DNA from: an uncultured Eubacteriales bacterium
GTDB taxonomy: Bacteria; Bacillota; Clostridia; Christensenellales; CAG-138
DNA length: 26,181 bases
Reading direction: 5' to 3'
Assembly (NCBI GenBank): GCA_900546845.1
Contig: UREK01000028.1
Coordinates: forward strand, 1 to 26,181
Shown: in pieces, positions 16,291 through 22,753 of the stretch
Position numbering within the stretch: position 1 is the stretch's first letter
Layout of the letters: every line of letters starts with the position of its first letter
The notes under the pieces: model-generated
What the model saw: the letters and a program-made list of their open reading frames with translations, nothing else
Told to the model about the DNA's origin: nothing
Databases searched by the model: none
Translations under genes and position numbers: made by a program

Positions 16291-16729
16291 GAAATATTCA
16301 GCCTTTGCGGGCATTTCCCAAGGGCGCGCCCCGGGAAAACGGCGCGGGTTTTCCCACTTTTTCCACAGGGACACAAGATGTTGTTGTCTTGTTTTTTTTC
16401 AACACAAGGCGTTAAGAATTCTGCCGAAAAACCCGCGTGCCGCACTTGAAAGCGCCTCCCGATTTTGATATGATACCAAAAAAGAATCCGACCCATCGCC
16501 TGAAAACAGGGCCTGCCGACGGCAGCTTTTTTCGTATCGCTGCGCTTTATCCACAGGTTTATCCACAAATGTGGATGGCTGCATCCACAGCCCCTGCGTT
16601 CCAACAGCGCTGCGGGATTCTTCAGTCCGCGCCGGCGGCGCAGACAATACGGAATAGCCATCGGAAAGCGGGAAACCGTGCTTCCGATACTGTATTTTTA
16701 CTTTGAATGATAAAGCGGGGGAACTTACG
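16291..16729. other. Putative replication origin (oriC) upstream of dnaA
   Basis: The 553-bp gap between divergent rpmH and dnaA has no gene. It holds two perfect TTATCCACA DnaA boxes (16547-16555, 16559-16567), the one-mismatch box TTTTCCACA (16359-16367), weaker ones at 16570-16578 (minus strand) and 16581-16589, and A+T-rich stretches near 16378-16405 and 16460-16490 that could unwind. Genes on both sides mostly read away from it. The usual second box cluster after dnaA, in the dnaA-dnaN spacer of B. subtilis, is not seen. The dnaA promoter must also lie here, but I could not resolve it. Confidence 0.82.
16547..16589 (+). promoter_or_regulatory. DnaA box cluster
   Basis: Two consensus TTATCCACA boxes 12 bases apart, start to start, are followed by a reversed degenerate box (CCATCCACA on the minus strand) and GCATCCACA. 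The tight phasing suggests cooperative DnaA binding for initiation and for autorepression of dnaA. Confidence 0.88.
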
Positions 16730-18052
16730 ATGAAAACAAGCCAGGCGGTATGGGAAAAATCCCTCGCGGCCTTGCAGGAGCAGATGACGTCCATCAGCTA
16801 CAAGACCTGGATCACGCCGATCCAGCCGGTCTGCATTAAGGACAACACGCTCGTGCTGCAGGCGGAGAACGAAACCTCCAAGAACACGCTGCGCTCCCTT
16901 TATACCCAGATGGTGACGGACGCGGTCAACCGTGCGAACGGCTCCGGCTACCTCGTGCGCTTCATCGACGAAACCGAGCGCGCCGACTACCCGGACCCCA
17001 ATGCGGGGAAGGCGGCTTACAGCAGCGATTTTACGCTGAACCCGAAGTATACCTTCGAATCCTTCGTCATCGGCAGCTCCAACAACTTTGCGCACGCTGC
17101 AGCCCAGGCCGTGGCGGACAACCCATCCTCGGCCTACAACCCGCTGTTCATCTACGGCGGCGTGGGCCTCGGCAAAACGCATCTGATGCATGCCATCGGC
17201 CACCGGATGCTGCAAAACAACCCGGACGCGCGCATCATCTACGTGACGAGCGAGACCTTCACCAACGAGTTCATCCAGTCCATCCAGGAGAACAAGAATA
17301 CGCAGTTCCGCAACAAGTACCGCAGCGCGGACGTGCTCATGGTGGACGATATTCAGTTCATCTCCAGCCGGGAGCGCACGCAGGAGGAGTTCTTCAACAC
17401 CTTCAACGCGCTGCACACCTCCGGCAAGCAGATCATCCTGAGCTCCGACCGGCCGCCGATGGAGCTGACGACGCTTGAGGAGCGCCTGCGCTCCCGCTTT
17501 GAGGGCGGGCTCATCACGGACGTGCAGCCGCCGGATCTCGAAACGCGCATCGCCATCCTCAAAAAGAAGGCCACTGACGAGAACATCGACGTGGACGAAT
17601 CCGTGCTTTCCTACATCGCGGAGAAGGTGAACTCCAACATCCGCCAGCTGGAGGGTTCGCTCACGCGCGTTTACGCCTACGCGAAGCTCACCAAGCGCCC
17701 GCTCGACACGAGCCTGGCGGACGCCGCGCTCAAGGACATCATCCCCGGCTACGAGAACCGCAAGGTGACGGTTGAGCTGATCCAGCAGATCGTCGCGGAT
17801 TATTATTCCGTGGATCTGGAATCGCTCCTTTCCCAGCGCCGCACGATGGAGGTCACCTATCCGCGCCAGGTGGCGATGTACCTTTCCAAAGAGCTGACGG
17901 AGGAATCCCTGAAGGCGATCGGCCGCCGCTTCGGCGGGCGGGATCACACCACGGTCATCAGCGCCTGCAAGAAGATCAAGGCGGACATGCAGGAAAACGC
18001 GCAGCTCGTGCTCGTGCTGGAGGATCTGACGAAGCGCATCCGGAAGAATTGA
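16730..18052 (+). CDS. dnaA: Chromosomal replication initiator protein DnaA
   Basis: 440 residues. DnaA-ATP binds the oriC boxes, opens the duplex and recruits the helicase. Domain I (1-75) begins VWEKSLAALQ. The AAA+ core has Walker A GGVGLGKT (143-150), Walker B MVDDIQF (204-210) and the sensor region ending in RLRSRFEGGL. Domain IV carries the DNA-binding signature DHTTVISACKKI (405-416). Domain II is very short. The ATG at 16730 follows GGGGGAA; a TTG 9 codons earlier is in frame but lacks an SD. A terminator and repeat R6 follow directly, so dnaA is alone: dnaN, normally next, is absent. Confidence 0.98.
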   Translation: MKTSQAVWEKSLAALQEQMTSISYKTWITPIQPVCIKDNTLVLQAENETSKNTLRSLYTQMVTDAVNRANGSGYLVRFIDETERADYPDPNAGKAAYSSDFTLNPKYTFESFVIGSSNNFAHAAAQAVADNPSSAYNPLFIYGGVGLGKTHLMHAIGHRMLQNNPDARIIYVTSETFTNEFIQSIQENKNTQFRNKYRSADVLMVDDIQFISSRERTQEEFFNTFNALHTSGKQIILSSDRPPMELTTLEERLRSRFEGGLITDVQPPDLETRIAILKKKATDENIDVDESVLSYIAEKVNSNIRQLEGSLTRVYAYAKLTKRPLDTSLADAALKDIIPGYENRKVTVELIQQIVADYYSVDLESLLSQRRTMEVTYPRQVAMYLSKELTEESLKAIGRRFGGRDHTTVISACKKIKADMQENAQLVLVLEDLTKRIRKN

Positions 18053-18089
18053 CCATATTTTCCATACTGTAACCGCATGAACGATCGAG

Positions 18090-18115
18090 GCGCGCCAAGG
18101 GCGCGCTTTTCTTTT
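18090..18115 (+). terminator. Intrinsic terminator of dnaA
   Basis: GCGCGCC-AAG-GGCGCGC stem (7 bp, 18090-18106) followed by TTTTCTTTT, 37 bases past the dnaA stop. It ends the transcription unit, so no gene further right is cotranscribed with dnaA. Confidence 0.88.
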
Positions 18116-18134
18116 GACAACGAAAAATTGTGGA

Positions 18135-18545
18135 GGTAAGGCAATCCCCAGTCCGCTTCGCGGACAGGCCCCACAGTTCGCAATGGTCGCACTGCGTTGC
18201 CGCCGAAGCGGCTTCCTTGCGCTCCCTTGCTCACTGGGCTTCCGCCTCGCTGCATCGCCCAAGCAAGGAACTTACGGCGCGGGAGACGCGCCGTAAGCCC
18301 CCGCCTGCGGGCGGGGTGCGCCTCGGCTCCGCCCCTTTGCCAAAGGAGCCTTTTGGTCAGTGCGCTCCCGTGCGCTATCCGAATACGAAAAAACGTTTGA
18401 GTTCACCCCTCCCAAAAGCCCCCTTTTTGAAAGGGGGTGGCAACGCGCTAGCGCTGACGGGGGATTGCCGTATTCCAGCAGCGCGCAAGCGCTGACGGAG
18501 GGAGCCTTTTGGTTGACGCGCGCTCGCACGCCATCCGAATACCTT
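18135..18545 (+). repeat. Interspersed repeat copy R6, long form with an extra palindrome and a fragment
   Basis: The core is 18135-18474: GGTAAGGCAATCC, hairpin CCGC-TTC-GCGG, the long module, and a right end GGATTGCCGTA. An extra perfect 11-bp palindrome (CTTACGGCGCG 18271-18281, CGCGCCGTAAG 18287-18297) sits inside the middle module. After the right end a fragment (18476-18545) repeats the right hairpin and part of the centre, as if a second copy had been partly deleted. No gene is seen in 18116-18556. Confidence 0.88.
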
Positions 18546-18556
18546 AATCCGCAAGG

Positions 18557-18784
18557 CTATGGTTTCGGATAAGGCACGTTTTCCGGAAGCCCTAACAAGA
18601 AATCTGCCGACACATGAAAATAGAGGCATATAGTCCGCAAGTCTTCTATGCTTGGGCCAGTTTCGCCCGTTTTAAGATATGATATTTTCCGCTGCGTCAT
18701 GTTCAGCTTGTCTGCAAGCTCCGTTTGCGTCATGCGCGACGCAGGGTCTTCCTGCAGATAGCGGAGCGCTTCTCCAAATTCCAT
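18557..18784 (-). CDS. XRE-family helix-turn-helix regulator (first)
   Basis: 75 residues, almost only an HTH domain of the Xre/SinR type. MTQTELADKLNMTQ and KISYLKTGETGPSIEDL give the helix-turn-helix, and FHVSADFLLGL is the standard end of the fold. It probably binds DNA as a dimer and has no separate effector domain. ATG at 18784 has GGTGGTG upstream; an in-frame GTG lies four codons earlier. It follows the second regulator with a 50-base gap and may be cotranscribed with it. Confidence 0.87.
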   Translation of the reverse strand: MEFGEALRYLQEDPASRMTQTELADKLNMTQRKISYLKTGETGPSIEDLRTICLYFHVSADFLLGLPENVPYPKP

Positions 18785-18834
18785 ACAAATCACCACCGCT
18801 TATATCATGCCACAGATAAAAGAGGAGAGTAACG

Positions 18835-19065
18835 TTATTCTTTAAAAAAAGCATCGTATTCAACTTGGAAAAGCATCTTTAATGCTTTGAGATCGCTTGC
18901 CTTTATGTTCCTTCTCCCCACCTCAATATTTGCAAGTGTGCTTCTAGACATTTCACTCCCCATTAATTGCAACTTTTCCACCACTTGCACCTGCGTCATT
19001 TTTCTTTCCATTCGAATTGATTGAATGTTTCTTCCCAAAGGAACATCCTGTAGAATCCACTGCAT
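18835..19065 (-). CDS. XRE-family helix-turn-helix regulator (second)
   Basis: 76 residues with an HTH: LGRNIQSIRMERKMTQVQVV, then SRSTLANIEVGRRNIKASDLKALKMLFQV. Its codons and surroundings are clearly richer in A+T than the rest of the window, which hints at transfer. ATG at 19065 follows AAGAGG. It is divergent from the DUF6809 gene across a 96-bp spacer holding two matching dyad sites, one just upstream of each gene, so self-control and control of DUF6809 is the obvious inference. Confidence 0.88.
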   Translation of the reverse strand: MQWILQDVPLGRNIQSIRMERKMTQVQVVEKLQLMGSEMSRSTLANIEVGRRNIKASDLKALKMLFQVEYDAFFKE

Positions 19066-19076
19066 AGCAACCTCTT

Positions 19077-19092
19077 GTGACTAATTAGAAAC
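19077..19092. promoter_or_regulatory. Operator dyad O1
   Basis: GTGACTAATTAGAAAC fits the perfect palindrome GT-nn-CTAATTAG-nn-AC. It lies 12 bases before the second XRE gene. A 15/16 copy is at 19129-19144. Confidence 0.7.
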
Positions 19093-19098
19093 TTTATC

Positions 19099-19127
19099 TT
19101 GAGTATAATTACTTTTCATGCTATAAT
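19099..19127 (+). promoter_or_regulatory. Promoter of the DUF6809 gene
   Basis: -35 TTGAGT (19099-19104), 17-base spacer, -10 TATAAT (19122-19127). The transcript start would fall inside operator O2, and O1 lies just upstream of the -35 box. The divergent promoter for the XRE genes is not clear. Confidence 0.78.
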
Positions 19128-19128
19128 T

Positions 19129-19144
19129 GTGACTGATTAGAAAC
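19129..19144. promoter_or_regulatory. Operator dyad O2
   Basis: GTGACTGATTAGAAAC differs from O1 at one base and is in the same orientation. The centre-to-centre distance is 52 bp, about five helical turns, so dimers on both sites would face the same side of the DNA. It covers the predicted start of transcription. Confidence 0.7.
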
Positions 19145-19161
19145 AATAGGAGGAGAATTCC

Positions 19162-19461
19162 ATGAAATCATCCATCAGCGAACTCTATTACGGCAACCTG
19201 TATCCGTTTTTGACGTACAAACCCGCGTTGGAGGAAACCGCGCGCCTGTTCAAAGCCGCGGGCGGGCGGTATGACCGCTTCCGCGCGCGGCTGCCGGAGG
19301 AAATGCGGGAGCCCTTCGATGCGCTGCTGGAGGACAAAAGTACAATGCTGCTTTCGGAAATGGAAGAAAGCTTCATAGACGGGTTCCGCATCGGCGCGCG
19401 GCTGATGATGGAGGTGTTCTATAACGTTGCCGCAGCGCCGGGTACAGAAGATGAGGAATGA
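19162..19461 (+). CDS. DUF6809 family protein
   Basis: 99 residues. The start MKSSISELYYGNLYPF and the later FIDGFRIGARLMMEVFY match the small DUF6809 proteins common in gut Clostridia (pattern LYYGN ... FIDGFRLGARMM). Function is unknown; the protein looks helical and soluble. AGGAGGAG lies 7-8 bases before the ATG. Its promoter overlaps operator O2, so it is probably repressed by the divergent XRE protein. Base composition is ordinary for the window, unlike its regulator. Confidence 0.85.
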   Translation: MKSSISELYYGNLYPFLTYKPALEETARLFKAAGGRYDRFRARLPEEMREPFDALLEDKSTMLLSEMEESFIDGFRIGARLMMEVFYNVAAAPGTEDEE

Positions 19462-19504
19462 AGCGGACTTGCCTTTACAGCGGATGGAAGCGGCGGCTGT
19501 GGGG

Positions 19505-19735
19505 ATACGGCAATCCTCAGTCAACGGCTTGCGCCGTTGACAGCTCCTTTGCCAAAGGAGCCTTTTGGACAGTGCGCGCTCGAATGCCATCTGAATACGA
19601 ACCCCGTTGGAATTCACCACTCCCAAACGCCCCCTTTTTGAAAGGGGGTGGCAGCGCGCTAGCGCTGACGGGGGATTGCCTTATCAAGAAGCCGCATCAT
19701 AAAGCATGCCGGAGGATTGCCTTATCAAGAGGCCG
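19505..19735 (+). repeat. Interspersed repeat copy R7, short form plus tail
   Basis: The core is 19505-19685: ATACGGCAATCC, left hairpin TCAACGGC-TTGC-GCCGTTGA (a different stem that still pairs fully), the CTTTGCCAAAG and CCCCTTTTTGAAAGGGG hairpins, the right hairpin AGCGC-GCTA-GCGCT, and GGATTGCCTTAT. The tail repeats a right-end-like GGAGGATTGCCTTATCAAG (19711-19729). 19736-19787 shows nothing further. Confidence 0.9.
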
Positions 19736-19787
19736 TTTCGTAAGGCGCGCCCTCCCCAACGTCTGTATGCTTCCAATTTTAATTATA

Positions 19788-19803
19788 GATGCACCGATGC
19801 ATC
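19788..19803 (-). terminator. Possible weak terminator of the barnase-containing operon
   Basis: GATGCA and TGCATC form a 6-bp stem with a four-base loop that overlaps the DUF6320 stop codon. On the minus strand it is followed by A+T-rich TATAATTAAAATTG. It is weak and could be fortuitous. Confidence 0.4.
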
Positions 19804-20506
19804 AGATGAAGAACCTTCTTCGCATCTCCTCTTTGAACTGTACGCGCTTATTGATGACGAGCGAGACGATGGCGAGGATCAGGCAGGGCACGCACACGAA
19901 GAGCGACCAATACAGCAGCGGCGTTTGCCCGAGATAGCGGCTCACCGTAAGGTCGATGGCACCGCAGAGAAGGCCGGCGGCGGCAAGCAGTCCGGCGAGG
20001 CGCACGAACTTGGCGCGGCACTTGCGGAACAGCAGCAGCATCGCCGCGACGGCGGCTGCCGCACTCAGCGTGATTGGCAGCGCCAGCGGCAGGAACCAAT
20101 CCCCGCGCGAATGGACCGCGATCGCATAGAGGAACAGCAGCGTGACCGCGCAGTCGAGCGAAAGGAAAAGCCAGGGATGCGGATGCTCCGCCGCGAAGGG
20201 GGCGAGCACATAAACATAAGCCATGGCCGTCGCGCCGATGACGTAGGCCGACCAGGTAACCGCCCCGGCGCCGAGCACATCGCAGATGAGGCAGACGACC
20301 GGCGGGATGAGCAGCATCAGCGTGGCCATCACGGTGAAGAAGCGGCGCGCGGCCCGGCGCTCCAGCAGCTCCACCTTGCTTGGATAGGGGCGCGCGGCGG
20401 GGTCGGGCGCGCTGCGCTGATTGGGGTTTATGACCTCCGTGCCGCAGAGCGGGCAGCGGCGGAGGGTGCCGTCCAGCTCAACGCCGCAGTTTACGCAGTA
20501 AGACAT
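19802..20506 (-). CDS. DUF6320 zinc-ribbon membrane protein
   Basis: 234 residues. The N-terminus MSYCVNCGVELDG...CPLCG is a zinc ribbon with Cys4, Cys7, Cys18 and Cys21. A Pro-rich linker and basic segment follow, then six or seven membrane helices (about 58-230) and a basic C-terminal end. This agrees with the DUF6320 family, of unknown function. It starts 7 bases after the stop of the acetyltransferase-like gene, whose last codons contain its SD (GAGAGGTGA), so expression is coupled. It is the last gene of the operon. Pairing with an esterase and an alcohol-acetyltransferase-like gene is, from memory, common in Clostridia and suggests one shared job at the membrane. Confidence 0.85.
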   Translation of the reverse strand: MSYCVNCGVELDGTLRRCPLCGTEVINPNQRSAPDPAARPYPSKVELLERRAARRFFTVMATLMLLIPPVVCLICDVLGAGAVTWSAYVIGATAMAYVYVLAPFAAEHPHPWLFLSLDCAVTLLFLYAIAVHSRGDWFLPLALPITLSAAAAVAAMLLLFRKCRAKFVRLAGLLAAAGLLCGAIDLTVSRYLGQTPLLYWSLFVCVPCLILAIVSLVINKRVQFKEEMRRRFFI

Positions 20507-20513
20507 GGTTGGT

Positions 20514-21812
20514 TCACCTCTCATTGCTTTCGATTTTGACTGGCACGCCAAGCCTGATGAGCCGTGTGAAGAACTCGCGCTCCAGGTCGCTCTCGCGGAT
20601 GGTGCGCGTGATGTTGATGTACATCGTCCCATCGTAGGAAAGCGTGCCGATGGCCACCGGGTTGCGTGAAAGCGGGCCGAGCATGAACTCCATCCGCGTC
20701 ACGAACAAGGCCATTTCCGGCGGCAGCGCCGCGTTGCCGAGGTTGGAAAAGCAGGTGGCGGTCTTCTTGTCGCCCGTCATGTAAAAAACGGCGCGCATTG
20801 CAAGATCCTTCAAAAACAGGGGAGCGGCGCGCAGCACGGCATTCTGCTCGGAGCGCACGTTCGTCGTGAACTTCGCGCCGAGCACCTTGGGCGTAAGCTC
20901 CATGCCCATCTGGTGCGTTACGATCTTGAGCACCTCGTCGAGCGTATAGACGCCATAGCTCGGCTCGATGCCGGGGTTGACGTAGTTGGCGAAGTTGCGC
21001 AGCGTCTTCGTCGGGAAAAAGCGCCGGAGGTTGACTGGGACGCAGATCTTTACGGGCTTCAAGCGCTTCGCGCCGCGCGGCGTACTGCAAAGCGGACGCT
21101 TGCGCCGCTGGATCGCATCGAAGGCGAGGATCAGCACAGCCGTGAGGTATACGGTCAGGCTCACGCCCTTTTCGGCTGCGCGGGCCTTCAGGGCTTCCAC
21201 GGGGATAACTCCTGTCGTCACGTGGATGAAGCCGTCCCGCTCCCGCGTACCGCTCAGGTGGAAGGAGTCCGCTTCGCTCCGACTGCGCGTCACGTTCCCC
21301 GCGCAGGCGAGAAAGCCGTCCTCCATCTCGCCGGGGTCGGGCGCGTCGTTGCAGTCGAGAATATCACCGCCGCGCGGGATAGAAACGCCGTAGCGAAGCG
21401 TCAGGTATTCCGCGACAAGCGTTTTCAAAAAACAGAGGCCGCCTGTGCCGTCGGTCAGCACGTGGAAAATCTCCACGGCGATGCGGTTGCCGTAATAGCG
21501 CACGCGGAAGGCGTAGCCGCGGCTATCCTTGGCGCGCATGGGCATGCAGGGGTTGCAGACGTCCTCCTCCACGATGGGCGGCGCGTCATTGTGTTCGAGA
21601 TAATACCAGAACATGCCGCGCCGCAGCCGCACGGCGAACCAGGGAAAGCGCGCGAGCGTGCGCGCGAGCGCTGCGCGGAGCACCTCCGGCTCGACCGGCT
21701 CCACCAGCGTGGCGGAGAGGCGGAACATGGCCATCCAGTCCCGCCGCATGGAGGCGGGGTATATCTTCGCGGCGTTGTCCAGCCGCATCCAGGTTTGCTC
21801 TTTTGCGCTCAT
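20514..21812 (-). CDS. Alcohol-acetyltransferase-like / condensation-fold acyltransferase
   Basis: 432 residues of the BAHD/condensation-type acyltransferase fold. The active-site motif is HVLTDG at 117-122 (His117, Asp121), matching HxxxDG. Other family features are the N-terminal RLSATLVEPVEPEVLRAALARTL helix region and the NVRSEQNAVL and CFSNLGNAALP segments; the latter corresponds to the latch/floor part. Such enzymes move an acyl group from a thioester to an alcohol or amine; the substrates are unknown. No membrane helix is seen. ATG at 21812 overlaps the esterase stop as ATGA. The neighbouring esterase could remove what this enzyme adds, or prepare its substrate. Confidence 0.85.
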   Translation of the reverse strand: MSAKEQTWMRLDNAAKIYPASMRRDWMAMFRLSATLVEPVEPEVLRAALARTLARFPWFAVRLRRGMFWYYLEHNDAPPIVEEDVCNPCMPMRAKDSRGYAFRVRYYGNRIAVEIFHVLTDGTGGLCFLKTLVAEYLTLRYGVSIPRGGDILDCNDAPDPGEMEDGFLACAGNVTRSRSEADSFHLSGTRERDGFIHVTTGVIPVEALKARAAEKGVSLTVYLTAVLILAFDAIQRRKRPLCSTPRGAKRLKPVKICVPVNLRRFFPTKTLRNFANYVNPGIEPSYGVYTLDEVLKIVTHQMGMELTPKVLGAKFTTNVRSEQNAVLRAAPLFLKDLAMRAVFYMTGDKKTATCFSNLGNAALPPEMALFVTRMEFMLGPLSRNPVAIGTLSYDGTMYINITRTIRESDLEREFFTRLIRLGVPVKIESNER

Positions 21813-22744
21813 TCGTCCTCGTCGTCCTCTGCGGCGGCCGGGACGTCGCGCACCGCGAGGTAATCCTTTAAAAATTGTACAATGCGTTTCAAGGCCTCCC
21901 GCGCCTCGCGCACGCCGTAAAGCACGTAAACATGCCACATGCCGCGCGCCGTATGCAGCTCGCAGGGGACGCCCGCGCGCTCGAGCGCATGCGCCATAGA
22001 AACCGCGTCGTCCAGCAAAAGCTCCGCCTCCCCGGCGAACAGGAGCGTGGGCGGGAAGCCGGAAACATCCCCGAACAGCGGGGAGACGAGCGGGTTTTTG
22101 AGATCGTCCCGCGCATACATGCGCGCATAGGAGGCGAGCAGGTCGTAGCGGAGCGAAGGGTCGCTCCGGCGGTTTGCGCGGCAGGAAGCGCCCGAAAGCG
22201 TCAGGTCCGTCCAAGGGGAGATTGCAACGATCGCGCGCGGCATGGGAAGCCCAAGCTGCTTGAGCTTATGCGTGAGCGCAAAGCAGAGGCCGCCGCCCGC
22301 GGACTCGCCGCAGAGGGCGATCTCGCCCGGCGTGAGCCCGCCGTCGAGCAGGTGGCGGTACGCGGTGAGCGCGTCCTCGAGCGCCGCGGGGAAGGGGTGT
22401 TCCGGCGCGAGGCGGTAGGCCGCCGCGAACACGCGGCAGCCCGTCGCCGCCGCAAGGACGCTGCCGAAGCCCGTCGCATATTCAAGATCCCCGGCCGTGT
22501 AGCCGCCGCCGTGCAGGTAGAGGATCGCGCCGCCGTCCGGCGCGTAACCCTGGGGCAGCGCCCAGGCCGCGCGGAACTGCGGGAACGCGTGGGGGACGAG
22601 CTCTACGCGGCTGGCGACGGCCGTCGCCTCCAGCCGCCCGAGCTTATCCTGCGAGGCGCGGGCGAAAGGGATGCCGCCCTTGCGCATTAAAAACGCGGCG
22701 AGCCTTTGGTTCATGCGGAGCCAGGTGTTTACGATGCCGGCCAT
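21809..22744 (-). CDS. HSL-family alpha/beta-hydrolase (esterase)
   Basis: 311 residues of the hormone-sensitive-lipase (bacterial type IV) group. The oxyanion motif HGGG is at 78-81 (YLHGGGYTAGD). The nucleophile Ser148 lies in GESAGGG (GDSAG in most relatives). The acid is Asp245 or Asp246 in ELLLDD, and the base His271 is in GMWHVY. The cap region is N-terminal. The C-terminus ends in a run of Asp/Glu. The family hydrolyses short to medium acyl esters in the cytoplasm. AAGGAGG stands 5 bases before the ATG. It lies 9 bases after the membrane-protein gene and overlaps the acyltransferase gene by four bases. Confidence 0.92.
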   Translation of the reverse strand: MAGIVNTWLRMNQRLAAFLMRKGGIPFARASQDKLGRLEATAVASRVELVPHAFPQFRAAWALPQGYAPDGGAILYLHGGGYTAGDLEYATGFGSVLAAATGCRVFAAAYRLAPEHPFPAALEDALTAYRHLLDGGLTPGEIALCGESAGGGLCFALTHKLKQLGLPMPRAIVAISPWTDLTLSGASCRANRRSDPSLRYDLLASYARMYARDDLKNPLVSPLFGDVSGFPPTLLFAGEAELLLDDAVSMAHALERAGVPCELHTARGMWHVYVLYGVREAREALKRIVQFLKDYLAVRDVPAAAEDDEDE

Positions 22745-22753
22745 TAGGCCTCC

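Noticed and set aside
13115..18545. Repeats R5 and R6 as the break points of the oriC inversion
   Set aside because: They lie at suitable places, but both are in the same orientation. Recombination between direct copies would delete or duplicate, not invert, so they alone do not explain the rearrangement.
18557..19461. A prophage or integrative element remnant
   Set aside because: XRE and DUF6809 genes are common on mobile elements, but there is no integrase, attachment-site repeat, relaxase or structural gene.
1..19735. Repeats as a CRISPR array
   Set aside because: Copies are 170-340 bp, kilobases apart and lie between genes; there are no short regular spacers and no cas genes.
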